A stretch of 64,000 nt of DNA from Pseudomonadota bacterium (GTDB taxonomy: Bacteria > Pseudomonadota > Gammaproteobacteria > Steroidobacterales > Steroidobacteraceae). The stretch is taken from positions 1 through 64,000 of the forward strand of contig JAKBCE010000006.1 of NCBI GenBank assembly GCA_021808195.1, in the 5' to 3' direction. Shown here one piece after another: positions 44,286 through 54,946 of the stretch. A model generated the notes under the pieces. The model ran no database searches and had not been told where the DNA came from. It saw only the letters and a program-made list of their open reading frames with translations. Position 1 is the first letter of the stretch; each line of letters opens with the position of its first letter. Both the position numbers and the translations under genes were made by a program.

Positions 44286-45482
44286 TCAGATGTACTTGAA
44301 CAGCGTGAGCTGCATCATGGAGGCGTAGGACGCCTGCGCGGCCTGAAGCGCGAGTTCCTCCGTGGACAGCTGGGTGGTGGCGGCGGCGTAATTGGTGTCG
44401 GAAATCTTCGAAATGGTGGTCTGCAGGTCGGTCTGCGTGCTCTGCGCGGAGCTCGAGGCGGTCGCGACTGCATTCAGTCGCGCCCCTACCGAGGCAGAGA
44501 CCTGATTGAAATTGTTCAGAGCCCCATCCATCTGCTGCAGCATGCCGTTCAGCTGCGTTGTGACCTGCGCGGCGTTCAGAGTCGGCGAGGTGAGGGCACT
44601 GATCGCGCCCGCGATCGTTGAGAAGACGCTCGCGGACCCGGCGGCATCCACGGTGAACTGATCGTTCACGGCTGGCTTGCCGTTGAAGGACAGCTGCGCA
44701 CCATTGAACGAAATCGAGAAGGCTCCGCCGGCATCCGGGGAATAGGTGCCCGAGGAGACGCTGGCGCCGGCGCTATTGGTGATCTGGTACGTGTTGCCGG
44801 TGCCGAAGGTGATCGTATAGTTTCCCGGCACCCACGCGGATGGATTGGTCAGGGTGCCGTTGCCGACGGAAGCGGTGCCGGTATTACCGCTAGCGGCAGC
44901 GGTCGTGAAGGTGCCGTTGCCGGCTGGAATGTTCATGAACACCGAGCTGCCGGTGTCGCCGGTGGAAATGCTCTGATCGGCGCTCAGCTGCACTTGATTG
45001 ACCTGGTTGGCGCCCTGATAGCTCACCGCGGTGCCGTTCTGCGCGAACGGTTGTGTGCCTGCGGCATAGCCGCTGAAGAGGTAGTTGCCTTGTCCGTCCT
45101 GACGATTGCCGATGCTGACCAGTTGCTGCTGCATCTGCGTCAGCTGCGTGGCGATCGCCTGGCGCTGGCTCGCATTCAGCGCGCCGTTGTTGGCCTCGAC
45201 GATCAGGCTGCGGGCACTCTGCAAGGTATTGGTAGCGTCCGTCAGCGCCTGGCTCTCGAGGTTCAGGCCCGTGGTGGCGAGCGTGCCGTTGGTGACATAT
45301 TGCTGGGAGGCCGAGAGCTGCGTGTTCAGCTGCACGACCTGCGACATGCCGACCGGGTTGTCGGCAGCGGTCTGAATCTGCTTGCCGGTCGAGAGCTGCG
45401 TCTGGGTCTTGGACATCGCGGTCTGCAGCGCGTCCATCTGGTTGACGGCATTCATCTGGAACGACAGCGTGGAGATCGTCAC
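44286..45482 (-). CDS. flgL: Flagellar hook-filament junction protein FlgL
   Basis: 398 residues. N-terminus TISTLSFQMNAVNQMDALQTAMSKTQTQLSTGKQIQTAADNPVGMSQVVQLNTQLSASQQYVTNG and C-terminus DLQTTISKISDTNYAAATTQLSTEELALQAAQASYASMMQLTLFKYI are standard for FlgL (HAP3). It joins the hook to the filament next to FlgK. It starts 4 bases after flgK ends, last of the flgB-flgL run. Confidence 0.93.
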   Translation of the reverse strand: MTISTLSFQMNAVNQMDALQTAMSKTQTQLSTGKQIQTAADNPVGMSQVVQLNTQLSASQQYVTNGTLATTGLNLESQALTDATNTLQSARSLIVEANNGALNASQRQAIATQLTQMQQQLVSIGNRQDGQGNYLFSGYAAGTQPFAQNGTAVSYQGANQVNQVQLSADQSISTGDTGSSVFMNIPAGNGTFTTAAASGNTGTASVGNGTLTNPSAWVPGNYTITFGTGNTYQITNSAGASVSSGTYSPDAGGAFSISFNGAQLSFNGKPAVNDQFTVDAAGSASVFSTIAGAISALTSPTLNAAQVTTQLNGMLQQMDGALNNFNQVSASVGARLNAVATASSSAQSTQTDLQTTISKISDTNYAAATTQLSTEELALQAAQASYASMMQLTLFKYI

Positions 45483-45486
45483 GGCG

Positions 45487-47397
45487 TTACCCTACGGCTT
45501 GAATGAGTGAGGTGAACATCTGGTTCGAGATCGAGATCACCTGCGCCATGGCCTGATACGCCTGCTGGTAGCGCAGCACGTCCGAGGCCTGCTGATCGAG
45601 ATTCACCCCGGTGGCATTGCTGCGCGCGGTGGTGGCCGCCTGATTCACGCTCTGTTGCGCCGCGGCATTGTTCTGAGCGGCCTGCGTCACGACGCCGACC
45701 TGGCTCAGCAGATTGGTCGCGGCATCGTTCACCGAGGTGCTGCCGCCATCGAGGTTCTTGGCGGACAGGCCATTGATCATGGCGAGCATGTTGCTGTTGT
45801 CGCCGGTGTTGGCCGTGCTGTTCGGCTGGACGATGAAGGTATCGCCCGCGGCGGGGGTGCCGGTGAGGGTGAGTTGCTGATTGGCGAACTCGATCGGCTG
45901 GCCGCTCGCATAGGTCCCGGTGGCCACGGTAGCGCCCGGCGGCGTCGAGGTGCCGCTGGTGACGGTGTAGGCCCCGGCTGCGCCAAAGGTGACGGTGTAG
46001 CTGTTGCCGGCATAACTCGTCGGGTTGGTGACCCCGACGGAGCTGATCGTGGCGGTGCCGGTATTGGCAGCGCCGGCGGTCGCCTGCGCGCGGGAGGCGG
46101 CCGCGATCTGCGCCGGACTTGTCAGCTGCATCGTGAGGCCGCCGCTCGCACCGGCGGTGGGCTCGATCAGGTAGCTGTCGTTCGCCGCAGGTGTGCCGGT
46201 AATCGTGATGGACAGGCCCGCACCAGTGAGGGGGCTTGCGCCGGTACCGCTTCCGGTCGTGCTCACCGCTTGCCCGGTGGTCTGATCGGTGAGCTTCCAG
46301 GCCCCGGCGGTGTACTGCAGCGTGTAGTTGTCGGTGGTCAGCTGACTGAGCGAGCCGCGGCTCACACTCACCGTGGCGCTCCCGGTGTTGCCGCTGTTGG
46401 GTAGTACCTGCACGCCGCCGACCGTGAACATCGGCTGGCCCGGCGTGCCGTTCAGCGTCAGGCCGCTTTGTTGCTGCTGATTGACCAGGGTGGCGACGGC
46501 GACGCTGATGCGGCCGAGTGCATTCTGGGTGGGATTGATGACCTGATTGCGCGCGCTCAGCAGACCGCCGAGCTCCCCGCCGGTCATGGAACTGGTGATA
46601 TCGGTGACGCCGGCGCCGTTCTGAATGCCGATATTGAGCTGCGTCGGATCGTAGGCCCCCGGGATCGTCGTCAGCGGCTGCGCGACAGCGCCCGAAACCA
46701 GGGCTTGGCCATTGCCGATATAGATGTCTTCCGAGCCGTTGGCTTGCGGCAGGGTCTGCACGCCGATGTACTGGCTCAGCTTGTCGACCAGGGTGCCCCG
46801 CTGGTCGAGCAACTGATTGGGGGTCTGACCGCTGGCGGTGGCGGCAGCGATCTGCTGGTTGAGCGTCGCGATGTTGCTCGCCAGGGTATTGATCTGATTG
46901 ACGTCGGTGCCGATTTGCGATTCGAGCTGGGCGCTGTACTGCCCGATCTGCGAGTCGTAGGTCTGCAGCTGCTGAGCGAGCGCTGTGCCCTGGCTCAGCA
47001 TCGCCTGGCGTGCCGAGGTCGAGGTCGGGGAGCTCGAAACGGACTGCAGCGCATTGACGAAGCTCTGCAGACTGGCCGAGAGACCGGTGGTCGAATCGCT
47101 CAGCATGTTGTCGATCTGCTGAGCCTGGGTCGCGAGACTGTTGTAGCTCGAGTAGCTCGATTGTGAGCTGCGGACCTGCTGCGTCAGCTGGGCATTGTAG
47201 GCGCGCGTGATGCTCTGCACCATGACGCCGCTGCCCACGTAGCCCGAGCCGGTGAACTGCCCAGGACTCGGGGTGAGATTGGCCGTCTCGACGCTGTAGC
47301 CGGGTGTCGAGGCATTGGCGATATTGTTGCTGGTAACGTCGAGCGCCTGCTGAAAGGCAAGCAGGCCGGAGACGCTGGTGGAAAGCAGGTCAGCCAT
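45487..47397 (-). CDS. flgK: Flagellar hook-associated protein 1
   Basis: 636 residues. N-terminal rod/hook motif SVSGLLAFQQALDVTSNNIANASTPGYSVETANLTP and C-terminal GVNLDQQASDVLRYQQAYQAMAQVISISNQMFTSLIQAVG are diagnostic. The central region is variable and Gly/Thr-rich, with two repeats of a hook-like beta module. It forms the first junction layer on the hook. It lies 12 bases after flgJ. Confidence 0.95.
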   Translation of the reverse strand: MADLLSTSVSGLLAFQQALDVTSNNIANASTPGYSVETANLTPSPGQFTGSGYVGSGVMVQSITRAYNAQLTQQVRSSQSSYSSYNSLATQAQQIDNMLSDSTTGLSASLQSFVNALQSVSSSPTSTSARQAMLSQGTALAQQLQTYDSQIGQYSAQLESQIGTDVNQINTLASNIATLNQQIAAATASGQTPNQLLDQRGTLVDKLSQYIGVQTLPQANGSEDIYIGNGQALVSGAVAQPLTTIPGAYDPTQLNIGIQNGAGVTDITSSMTGGELGGLLSARNQVINPTQNALGRISVAVATLVNQQQQSGLTLNGTPGQPMFTVGGVQVLPNSGNTGSATVSVSRGSLSQLTTDNYTLQYTAGAWKLTDQTTGQAVSTTGSGTGASPLTGAGLSITITGTPAANDSYLIEPTAGASGGLTMQLTSPAQIAAASRAQATAGAANTGTATISSVGVTNPTSYAGNSYTVTFGAAGAYTVTSGTSTPPGATVATGTYASGQPIEFANQQLTLTGTPAAGDTFIVQPNSTANTGDNSNMLAMINGLSAKNLDGGSTSVNDAATNLLSQVGVVTQAAQNNAAAQQSVNQAATTARSNATGVNLDQQASDVLRYQQAYQAMAQVISISNQMFTSLIQAVG

Positions 47398-47409
47398 GGC
47401 TCACGGCCC

Positions 47410-48405
47410 TCAGAGCGTACTGGTGCCGCTATACATCGGCGGGACGGCGGCGAGCTTTAGCGCTTCAGCGCCGCCTTGTGCACTGAGTGTGCGGTTTACG
47501 GTGGCGGCGACCGCCGTGAGCTTGCTGGCATAATTCGGATCGGTGGCGTAGCCGGCGCGCTGCAGAGCGTTCGCGAATGCGCCGACGTCATTGCCGGTGC
47601 CGAGCGCCGCGGCATAGCGCGGATTGCCGCTGAGCAGACTGGTGTAATCCTGGAAGCATTCACCGCAGCTGCGGTAGGCCCGAAACGGCGCCCGCACCGC
47701 GGTCGCCGTGCCGTTGACATATTCATGGGTCGCACTCTGCACGCTCGCTCCATTCCAGGCGCTACCGGCCTTGATGCCGAAGAGATTGTTGCTGCTCTGA
47801 CCGCTCGCCGTGCGGGGCAGGCTGCGGCCCCAGTCGGTCTCGAGCGCGGCCTGCGCGATGAGACTGACCGGGCTTACCCCGAGCGCTCGTGCGGCCTGCT
47901 CGGCATCCGGCAAGAGCGCGTGCGCGAAGGCGGCCTGCTCGTTTGGGCTCACCTGAGCCGCTGCGCCGACGGAGCCGACCGCGGCGTTCGCGCTTGCGGC
48001 AGGCGCGGGAGGGCTGGCGCTCGCCGTGCTGCCCCCCGGGTGCTGCAGCGGGGCTGCCCCTGCGCTCGGGGTCTGCGGGGCAGCGGCGCTGGCGCTGTCC
48101 GACCACTGGCGGCGCAGCTGCTGGGTCAGCATTTCCGCCAGTCCGAAGGTGTGGGTCTTGCTCAGCTCGATCGACAGCTGCTGATCGTAGAGGCCCTGGT
48201 AGAAGCGGCTCTGGGAGGAGCCGAACAGCGAATCCTTGAAATTGGCTGCCCGGGCGCTTTTCAGCATCATGTCGATGAACAGGCTCTCGAACTGCCGCGC
48301 AGCCGACTTCAGCGCCTGCGGATCGTGCGCCGCCGCCTCTCGCTTGAGGGTGGCGAGCTGCTGGGCGTCGGCAAAGAGGCTCGGATCTACGGTCGGCAGC
48401 GTCAT
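47410..48405 (-). CDS. flgJ: Peptidoglycan hydrolase / rod scaffold FlgJ
   Basis: 331 residues, two-domain form. The N-terminal rod-binding domain (residues ~25-110; [48 protein letters not shown]) is joined by a Pro/Ala-rich linker to a C-terminal glucosaminidase-type domain (~160-310) with the catalytic glutamate in [12 protein letters not shown] and the motif NNLFGIKAG. It opens the peptidoglycan for the rod. Its start overlaps the flgI stop (4 bases). Confidence 0.93.
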   Translation of the reverse strand: MTLPTVDPSLFADAQQLATLKREAAAHDPQALKSAARQFESLFIDMMLKSARAANFKDSLFGSSQSRFYQGLYDQQLSIELSKTHTFGLAEMLTQQLRRQWSDSASAAAPQTPSAGAAPLQHPGGSTASASPPAPAASANAAVGSVGAAAQVSPNEQAAFAHALLPDAEQAARALGVSPVSLIAQAALETDWGRSLPRTASGQSSNNLFGIKAGSAWNGASVQSATHEYVNGTATAVRAPFRAYRSCGECFQDYTSLLSGNPRYAAALGTGNDVGAFANALQRAGYATDPNYASKLTAVAATVNRTLSAQGGAEALKLAAVPPMYSGTSTL

Positions 48406-49550
48406 ATGACGATCAGTTGCGCATGCAGCGCGCCAGCCTCCTTCAAGGCTTCCAGGATCGCGACCAAGTCATTCGGGGTGGCCCCGACGGAATTCACCGC
48501 ACGCACGATCTGATCGAGGTTCACCCCTGCGGGGAACTTGAACATGTGTGCCTTCTGCTGGCGGATGTCGATGCTGCTGTGCGGGACGACTGTGGTGCTG
48601 CCGGCGGCAAACGGATTCGGCTGGCTCACCCCGTAATGCTCGGTGATGGTCACTGAGAGCGAGCCGCTCGAGACGGCCGCCGGCATCACGCGCACCTGCG
48701 AGCTGATGACGACGGTGCCGGTGCGCGAATTGATGATGACGCGCGCCGGCGGGGTGCCGGGCTTTACCTTCAGGTTCTGCAGCGTCGCCACGTAGGCCGT
48801 GCGCTGACTGGGGTTCATGGGCGCACGGACCCGGATCGAAACTGCATCGAGGGCTTCGGCGGTGCCGGTGCCGAACGTCTTGTTGATCACATCCGTGAGC
48901 CGGGTCGCGGTGGTGAAGCTCGGCGTATCGAGATTGAGCGTCACGAACGGCTGGCTATCGAAGCTCGTCGGCACGGCCCGCTCGACCGTCGCCCCGTTCG
49001 GGATCCGGCCGCTGCTTGGGATGTTGACCGTCACGCTCGAGCCGTCAGCACCCTGTGCGCCAAAGCCGCTGACCAGTAGGCTGCCTTGGGCCATCGCGTA
49101 GACCTGGCCGTCTGCCCCCTCCAGCGGCGTCATGATGAGGCTGCCGCCGCGAAGGCTGGTGGCGTTGCCGATCGAGGAGACGGTCACGTCAATGGTCTGG
49201 CCCGGCTGCGCAAACGGAGGTAGGGTCGCGTGTACCGTCACGGCGGCCACGTTCTTCAGCTGCGGATTGGCATTGGCCGGCAGCGTGACGCCGAATTTCT
49301 CCAGCATGTTCTCGATGCTCTGCACCGTAAACGGCGTCTGCGTCGTCTGATCGCCGGTACCGTCAAGCCCGACGACGATGCCGTAGCCGATCAGCTGGTT
49401 GTTGCGTACTCCGGCAACCGAGGCGAGGTCGCGTACGCGTTCGGCATAGGCGCTCGTGCAGTGCGCGAGTAGTGCCACTGCGCCAATGAGCGCAATGGTG
49501 CACATTTTCAATCGCGCGGCGAAGCGTCCGGTCATGCGCAAAGTGATCAC
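48402..49550 (-). CDS. flgI: Flagellar P-ring protein
   Basis: 382 residues from a GTG with a GGAG site 5 bases upstream. Sec signal peptide ([26 protein letters not shown]). The mature part begins [32 protein letters not shown], the P-ring signature, and ends [19 protein letters not shown]. It assembles the periplasmic P-ring around the rod with help from FlgA. It lies 12 bases after flgH. Confidence 0.95.
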   Translation of the reverse strand: MITLRMTGRFAARLKMCTIALIGAVALLAHCTSAYAERVRDLASVAGVRNNQLIGYGIVVGLDGTGDQTTQTPFTVQSIENMLEKFGVTLPANANPQLKNVAAVTVHATLPPFAQPGQTIDVTVSSIGNATSLRGGSLIMTPLEGADGQVYAMAQGSLLVSGFGAQGADGSSVTVNIPSSGRIPNGATVERAVPTSFDSQPFVTLNLDTPSFTTATRLTDVINKTFGTGTAEALDAVSIRVRAPMNPSQRTAYVATLQNLKVKPGTPPARVIINSRTGTVVISSQVRVMPAAVSSGSLSVTITEHYGVSQPNPFAAGSTTVVPHSSIDIRQQKAHMFKFPAGVNLDQIVRAVNSVGATPNDLVAILEALKEAGALHAQLIVI

Positions 49551-49562
49551 GATTGCTCCGTC

Positions 49563-50258
49563 TTAGAAGGGCAGCCACGGGAGGTTGAAGAAGCGCGACA
49601 ACAGGCCCGGGCGGTTGGCATCGCTCAGCGCCCCACTCTGACCGTAGGCAATGCGTGCATCGGCGACCTGCTGCGAGGAGATCGTGTTGGCCGCCGAGAT
49701 GTCGATCGGGCGTATGACGCCCTCGAGGCGCACATATTCATCCGACTGATTGATCCGCATGTCCGTCTGCCCACGTACCAGGAGATTTCCATTCGGCAGG
49801 CGCTTGATCACAGTCACCGTGATCGCACCGACCAGGCTGTCGCTCTGCGTGCTGTCGCCTGCACCACTGAACGTATTGGCATTGTTGATCGCGCCACCGA
49901 GCACCTGATTGCCGTGGAAGGTAAGCGGGATGCCGAGCAGCGACGGAGCGGACATCGAGTCCTTGGTGGTTTTGGCTGTATCGGTCGCCGATTTGTTCGA
50001 TGCAGCAGTCGATTCGTTGAGCAGCACCGTGACCGTATCGCCGACATTGTGCGCGGTCGGGTTCTCGAACAGGCCGCTGCCATCGTAGCCGGCATGGAAG
50101 ATCGCGCCATTGGCCGGCGGTGTCGGCATCGTCGGTGTGTCGAAGGCCTGCTCGTAGCGCAGACGTCGATGCGTGGCGCAAGCGGCCAGCAGACATGCGG
50201 CTAGCGCAGGCAGCCAGACTCGCATGGAGCTTCGTTGAGCGATCACGGACTTCCTCAC
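49563..50258 (-). CDS. flgH: Flagellar L-ring lipoprotein
   Basis: 231 residues if the GTG at 50256-50258, which overlaps the flgG stop as GTGA, is used; an ATG at 50225 gives a shorter signal peptide. The lipobox LAAC in [16 protein letters not shown] marks an outer-membrane lipoprotein. Downstream motifs [68 protein letters not shown] and [16 protein letters not shown] are typical of FlgH. Confidence 0.94.
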   Translation of the reverse strand: MRKSVIAQRSSMRVWLPALAACLLAACATHRRLRYEQAFDTPTMPTPPANGAIFHAGYDGSGLFENPTAHNVGDTVTVLLNESTAASNKSATDTAKTTKDSMSAPSLLGIPLTFHGNQVLGGAINNANTFSGAGDSTQSDSLVGAITVTVIKRLPNGNLLVRGQTDMRINQSDEYVRLEGVIRPIDISAANTISSQQVADARIAYGQSGALSDANRPGLLSRFFNLPWLPF

Positions 50259-51040
50259 ATGTTCTGGGTGGCGTACTGGAGCATCTGCGAGACGGTCGAG
50301 ATCGCCTTGGAGTTCATCTCGTAAGCGCGCTGCGTCTCGATCATATCGACCAGTGACTGCACCACATTCACGTTGGACGCTTCCAGTTCTCCCTGGCCGA
50401 CGGTGCCGAGCCCGTTCGTTCCGGGACTGCCCGTCTGCGGCGCACCGCTCGATGCGGACTGCACCAGCATATTGTTCCCGACCGGCTGCAGGCCGGTGGG
50501 GTTGATGAAATTCGCCAGCTGAATCTGGCCGACCTGACTCGGGGCGGACTGACCGGCCAGCATCACGCTCACCGTCCCGTCGGTGCCGATGGTCACGCTC
50601 TGTGCGCCTTGCGGAATCGTGATGCCCGGCTGTACCACGTAGCCGCTTGCGGTGACCATCTGACCCTGGGCATTCACCTGGAAGCTGCCGTCGCGGGTAT
50701 AGGCGAGGGTGCCGTCGGGCATCTGGATCTGAAAGAAGCCCTGCCCCTGGATGGCGAGGTCGAGCGGATTGCCGGTCTGCGTGAGGCTGCCCTGGCTGTA
50801 GTTCTTCTCGGTCGCCACGAGGCGAACACCCGTGCCGATCGACACGCCCGAGGGCGACTGGGTCGATTGCGTGGTGTTGGCCCCGACCTGTCCCTTGTTC
50901 TGGTAGAGCAGATCCTCGAATACGGCTCGGTCGCGCTTGAACCCCGTGGTGTTGACGTTCGCCAGATTATTGGCGATGACCGACATCTCGGTGTTCTGAG
51001 CGTCCAGACCGGTCTTGGCGGCCCACAATGCTGCGTCCAT
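50255..51040 (-). CDS. flgG: Flagellar distal rod protein
   Basis: 261 residues, the usual ~260. N-terminus [51 protein letters not shown] and C-terminus [44 protein letters not shown] are the conserved rod motifs. It builds the distal rod passing through the L and P rings. It lies 26 bases after flgF. Confidence 0.95.
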   Translation of the reverse strand: MDAALWAAKTGLDAQNTEMSVIANNLANVNTTGFKRDRAVFEDLLYQNKGQVGANTTQSTQSPSGVSIGTGVRLVATEKNYSQGSLTQTGNPLDLAIQGQGFFQIQMPDGTLAYTRDGSFQVNAQGQMVTASGYVVQPGITIPQGAQSVTIGTDGTVSVMLAGQSAPSQVGQIQLANFINPTGLQPVGNNMLVQSASSGAPQTGSPGTNGLGTVGQGELEASNVNVVQSLVDMIETQRAYEMNSKAISTVSQMLQYATQNM

Positions 51041-51066
51041 AGAATGACCCTCGTACTGTCGCTACA

Positions 51067-51807
51067 TTAACCCGGCTGCAGCAATTGGCTGGCGGCCGCA
51101 GAGTTGCTCTTGTCGTTCTTCATGACCTTCACCTGCAGGTCGAAGCTGCGGGCGAGATCGATCATGTTCACCATGGCATCGGCCACATCGACGTTGCTCG
51201 ATTCGAGCACACCGGAGGCGAGCCGCACCGAGGCGTCTGCCGGGGCGGTGCGGCCATTCGCCAAGGCAAACAGTCCGTCCGGCTGACGCGCGAGACTCGA
51301 GACCGGCGGATTGACCAGTTTGATCCGTCCGACCGCCGCCAGAGTGTCGGGCGTCTGCCCGAGCGGCACGACCGAGACGGTGCCGTCGGCGCCGATCTTG
51401 ACCGAGGAGCTCGGCGGCACGCTGATCGGTCCGCTGTCGCCGAGCACCAACTGTCCGGTGCTGGTCACCAGCATGCCGCTCGCCTCGACGTGCAGGTCGC
51501 CGTTGCGCGTATAGGCTTCTTTGCCGTTCGGACCCTGCACGGCAATGAACCCCTGGCCCTGAATGGCCACATCGAGCGGTCGCCCGGTGGTGATCATGGA
51601 GCCGGACGAGCTGTTCCAGCCGGTGGTGCTGTTGGTGGCATAGACCCGTGAGGGGTAGCCGCTGCCGAGCACCGCCTGGCTCTGGAAAGCCGACAGCTCC
51701 GCCTTGAACCCGACGGTGTTGGCGTTCGCCAGGTTGAAGTTGTTGACGGCCTGAGCGTTCAGGAGTTCCTGCGCGCCCGTCATGGCCACGTACAGCGACT
51801 TGTTCAC
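51067..51807 (-). CDS. flgF: Flagellar proximal rod protein FlgF
   Basis: 246 residues. N-terminus NKSLYVAMTGAQELLNAQAVNNFNLANANTVGFKAELSAFQSQAV and C-terminus GVLESSNVDVADAMVNMIDLARSFDLQVKVMKNDKSNSAAASQLLQ identify FlgF. It forms part of the rod between FlgC and FlgG. It lies 25 bases after flgE. Confidence 0.94.
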   Translation of the reverse strand: MNKSLYVAMTGAQELLNAQAVNNFNLANANTVGFKAELSAFQSQAVLGSGYPSRVYATNSTTGWNSSSGSMITTGRPLDVAIQGQGFIAVQGPNGKEAYTRNGDLHVEASGMLVTSTGQLVLGDSGPISVPPSSSVKIGADGTVSVVPLGQTPDTLAAVGRIKLVNPPVSSLARQPDGLFALANGRTAPADASVRLASGVLESSNVDVADAMVNMIDLARSFDLQVKVMKNDKSNSAAASQLLQPG

Positions 51808-51832
51808 GTGCAGCTCTCAGATCGGCACCGGA

Positions 51833-53059
51833 TCAGATCCTCAGGATCGCCTGAGTGTCCTGATTCGCCGTATTGATCATTTGCGAATTGGCCTGAAAAT
51901 TGCGGCTCGCGGTGATCATGTTGACGAGCTCGGCGGTGACATTGACGTTCGACTGCTCGAGTGCGCCGGACTGAATGGTCCCGAAGCCGGACGTTCCGCC
52001 GACGCCGTTGACGGCCGCTCCCGAGGAATAGGTCTGCAACCACTGGGTATTGCTCGTCTGCGCCAGGCCCTGGGGATTGGCGAAATTGGCGAGCGCGACC
52101 TGACCGAGCGTCGTCGACTGGCCGTTGGTGAAATTGGCCTGCACCACGCCCGAGGGGCTGATGTTGATGCCGGTGAGATTGCCGGTGGTGTAGCCGTTCT
52201 GGGAGATCGCATTTACCGCGAATGAATTCCCGTACTGGGTAGAGGTCCCGAAGTTGAACGCAATGTTCATCGGGCTCGCGCCGGTCGTGGGCGTATAAGT
52301 GCCGAAGTTCACGACGCCATTGGCCGGTGTGATCAAGGTTCCTGAGCTGGAATAGGTCAGCGTTTGGGGCGTAGTGCCGACCGGATTGCCGTCGACATAG
52401 AGCGAGGCGTTCCAGGTGCTGGTGGTGCTGGTCGTCGGGCCTTTGACGAAGTACACCTGAGCGGTGTGCGCCGCGCCGACGGAATCGTATACCGTCAGTG
52501 ATGTCGTATTGTTGTAGCTCGTCGAATCGCTTGGGTTCAGTGGCGTGGTGATCGGGGCGGTCGCATTGGAGGGAAGATTCAGGGTCATCTTCGCCGTGCT
52601 GGTGGCTTGCGGTGCGACCTGCGCGGTGGACAGCTGCAGGTCGCTGAGCCCGCCGGTATTGAATCCGCCGTTGGCGAGCGGCTGATATCCCTGCACCCGG
52701 TCACCGGATGCGGTCACCAGATAGCCGTTCTGATCGACCTGGAAGGCGCCGTTGCGGGTGTAGGACAGGGCGCCGTTCTTGCTCACGACAAAGAAGCCGT
52801 TGCCGCTGAGCGCAAGATCGAGATTGTTCGAGGTGGTGTTGATGTTGCCCTGGGTAAACTGCTGTGCGATCGTCGAGACCGCAACGCCGTTGCCGACTGT
52901 CGTCAGAGCATCGCCTTGCTGGGTTTGTGCGTACAGGCTGGAGAACTCGGCGCGCGAGGACTTGAAGCCGACGGTGTTCACGTTCGCGATGTTGTTCGCG
53001 GTGGTGTTGAGGTCGGTATTGGCGGCATTGATGCCGGAGAGGGCGAGGGCGAAAGGCAT
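51833..53059 (-). CDS. flgE: Flagellar hook protein
   Basis: 408 residues. N-terminal FALALSGINAANTDLNTTANNIANVNTVGFKSSRAEFSSLYAQ, a variable middle domain with beta-rich hook modules, and a C-terminal LEQSNVNVTAELVNMITASRNFQANSQMINTANQDTQAILRI. It polymerises into the hook that links rod and filament. Preceded 11 bases upstream by flgD, its capping protein. Confidence 0.95.
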   Translation of the reverse strand: MPFALALSGINAANTDLNTTANNIANVNTVGFKSSRAEFSSLYAQTQQGDALTTVGNGVAVSTIAQQFTQGNINTTSNNLDLALSGNGFFVVSKNGALSYTRNGAFQVDQNGYLVTASGDRVQGYQPLANGGFNTGGLSDLQLSTAQVAPQATSTAKMTLNLPSNATAPITTPLNPSDSTSYNNTTSLTVYDSVGAAHTAQVYFVKGPTTSTTSTWNASLYVDGNPVGTTPQTLTYSSSGTLITPANGVVNFGTYTPTTGASPMNIAFNFGTSTQYGNSFAVNAISQNGYTTGNLTGINISPSGVVQANFTNGQSTTLGQVALANFANPQGLAQTSNTQWLQTYSSGAAVNGVGGTSGFGTIQSGALEQSNVNVTAELVNMITASRNFQANSQMINTANQDTQAILRI

Positions 53060-53070
53060 GCGGCGGCTCC

Positions 53071-53769
53071 TTACATGACCTGGTTGACGGCGCTCATGGG
53101 CACGGCCCCGCCGTCGGTATTGAGGGTGAGGCTGTTCGTCGTCGGGTCGAGGGTGATGCTGTTGACCTTGTACGCGAGTAATGGGGTGAGTGACGTCTGT
53201 GTTCCGTTACTGTTCGCGGCGACTGAAAAGTTGTAGACGCCGGCCGGGGCGGCCGCGCCGGAGGAGGTGGTGCCGTTCCAGGTGAACGGGGTGGTGCTGC
53301 CGGTGGCCGGCACCGAGAAGGTATTGATGAGCTGGCCGCTGGCATCGGTCACCTGTACGGTGAGCGAGGTGGCGCCCGCCGGAGGGCTCACGACGCCGGT
53401 GATGCTGCCGCCGGCGGTGAGCGCCGCGGAGGTCCCGGAGGCGATGACCGAGTGGCCGATCAGATTGGTGCCGTTGACGAGCTGCGAGGAGGACATCGAG
53501 CTGGTCAGGTTGCCAATCGAATTGGACATGCTGCTGATGCCGCTCACTTCGCTCAATGCGGCGAATTCGTTGACGAACTGGCTGGGGTTGGTCGGCTGAG
53601 TCGGGTCCTGGTTCTGCAGCTGCGTGGTGAGCAGCTGCAGGAAGTCGCTTTGTGTCAGCGCGAGGTTGCTGTTGGCGCTGCCCGCCGAGGAGCTCGAGGC
53701 GCTGCTGGCGGCGGCCGCTGCGGCCGCGGCGGATTGTGCGGCATAAGCGCTGATGGAATTGTATGACAT
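53071..53769 (-). CDS. flgD: Flagellar hook assembly protein FlgD
   Basis: 232 residues. The conserved N-terminal motif LTQSDFLQLLTTQLQNQDPTQPTNPSQFVNEFAALSEVSGISSM and a C-terminal FlgD Ig/Tudor-like domain (GSTTPFTWNGTTSSGAAAPAGVYNFSVAAN) are visible. The first ~30 residues are an Ala/Ser run. It caps the growing hook. Confidence 0.94.
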   Translation of the reverse strand: MSYNSISAYAAQSAAAAAAAASSASSSSAGSANSNLALTQSDFLQLLTTQLQNQDPTQPTNPSQFVNEFAALSEVSGISSMSNSIGNLTSSMSSSQLVNGTNLIGHSVIASGTSAALTAGGSITGVVSPPAGATSLTVQVTDASGQLINTFSVPATGSTTPFTWNGTTSSGAAAPAGVYNFSVAANSNGTQTSLTPLLAYKVNSITLDPTTNSLTLNTDGGAVPMSAVNQVM

Positions 53770-53800
53770 GGAGGGTGTCCGGGTTCGGAAGGTTGCAGGA

Positions 53801-54235
53801 TCAGATCTGGGCGAGTTTCAGAGTATCGACCATGAGTGTTTTGGAGGTGTTCATGACTTGCGCGTCGTTCTGGTAGGAGCGGGACGCGGAGATCATGTCG
53901 ACCATCTGCTGGACCACGTTTACATTCGAGGCGTAGACGTACCCCTTGGCGTCGGCCATGGGATTGCCGGGCTCGTAGCGCGCGGTCGGTGGGGCATTGC
54001 TCTGCACGATGCCGGCGACCGCAACCGATGCGTTGGCGGCCTGCGTGGTGAGGGACTGTCCGCCGGCGAGCGCGGATTGCACGGCCTGAAAGACCGGGTA
54101 GCGGGCTTTGTAGACTGTGTTTGGGTTGCTGCTCACACTGCCGGCATTGGCAAGGTTGCTGGCAACGGTATTCAGGCGAACCGACTCGGCGGACATGCCG
54201 GAGCCGGCGATGTTGAAGATGTTGAAGAGAGCCAT
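53801..54235 (-). CDS. flgC: Flagellar proximal rod protein FlgC
   Basis: 144 residues. N-terminus ALFNIFNIAGSGMSAESVRLNTVASNLANAGSVSS, the [58 protein letters not shown]-terminal segment and the length all fit FlgC. Second gene of the flgB operon, 32 bases after flgB. Confidence 0.95.
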   Translation of the reverse strand: MALFNIFNIAGSGMSAESVRLNTVASNLANAGSVSSNPNTVYKARYPVFQAVQSALAGGQSLTTQAANASVAVAGIVQSNAPPTARYEPGNPMADAKGYVYASNVNVVQQMVDMISASRSYQNDAQVMNTSKTLMVDTLKLAQI

Positions 54236-54267
54236 GAGGTGTCTGCCGAGTGGATGAGTGGAGGGGA

Positions 54268-54702
54268 TTACTGGCCGGTGATTGCGGTGTTCAGGTCGCG
54301 GAAGCGCTGTTCGAGAAAGCTGAGCGCGGCCTGGTAACGCACGGTGTTCTGGGCGAATTTCGCTTCCTCGAGCTGTGAACTGACGGTGTTGCCGTCGATC
54401 GAGGGTGCGAGGGGAATCCGATATTTGAGAAACTGTGCGGTCGAGACGGTGCCGGAGGCGGAGCTTGCGGTGACATCAAGCGGGCTCGTGGTGAGCATCT
54501 GGACGCTGCCGGGACCGCCGCTCGAGCCGTGGGCAGTCTGTGGATCTGCGGCCGCGAGTGCGGCGCGGAAGTCGATGTCGCGCGCCTTGTAGCCCGGGGT
54601 GTCCGCATTGGCGAGATTCGCGGCGAGCACGTTGGCACGCTGTGCGAACACTTGCATCGCGTCGGGCTGGATACCGAGGTAGGCATTGAGGTTGAACGGC
54701 AT
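54268..54702 (-). CDS. flgB: Flagellar proximal rod protein FlgB
   Basis: 144 residues from the ATG giving MPFNLNAYLGIQPDAMQVFAQRANVLAANLANADTPGYKARDIDF; a longer frame would start upstream of the sigma54 promoter and is rejected. The C-terminus NTVSSQLEEAKFAQNTVRYQAALSFLEQRFRDLNTAITG is typical. First gene of the long flgB-flgL operon, transcribed from a consensus sigma54 promoter about 40 bases upstream. Confidence 0.95.
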   Translation of the reverse strand: MPFNLNAYLGIQPDAMQVFAQRANVLAANLANADTPGYKARDIDFRAALAAADPQTAHGSSGGPGSVQMLTTSPLDVTASSASGTVSTAQFLKYRIPLAPSIDGNTVSSQLEEAKFAQNTVRYQAALSFLEQRFRDLNTAITGQ

Positions 54703-54741
54703 GACGGAAAACCGACACTGTGGAAACCTGCCCGATATGCA

Positions 54742-54756
54742 GCAAGAGGCGTGCCA
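54742..54756 (-). promoter_or_regulatory. sigma54 (RpoN) promoter of the flgB operon
   Basis: On the minus strand TGGCACG-CCTC-TTGC, an exact match to the -24/-12 consensus TGGCACG-N4-TTGC. The start site would be about 30 bases before the flgB ATG. Confidence 0.85.
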
Positions 54757-54946
54757 GGCCGTCGAAAGGGCCGATTCCGCCGGAATTTGAGCGTTGGCGG
54801 CCGTCGGGCTGTGACGCACGTCACGCTGGCTCGGCAGGAGGTTGCCGTCGGGCGGCAGATCCGCCGGCGGGGTGTCGGGGGCCGTGACAGGTTAGCGGCG
54901 GGTCGGCGTCGGGCTTGAGTGGTGTGCCGGTCGGGGGTACAAAGGC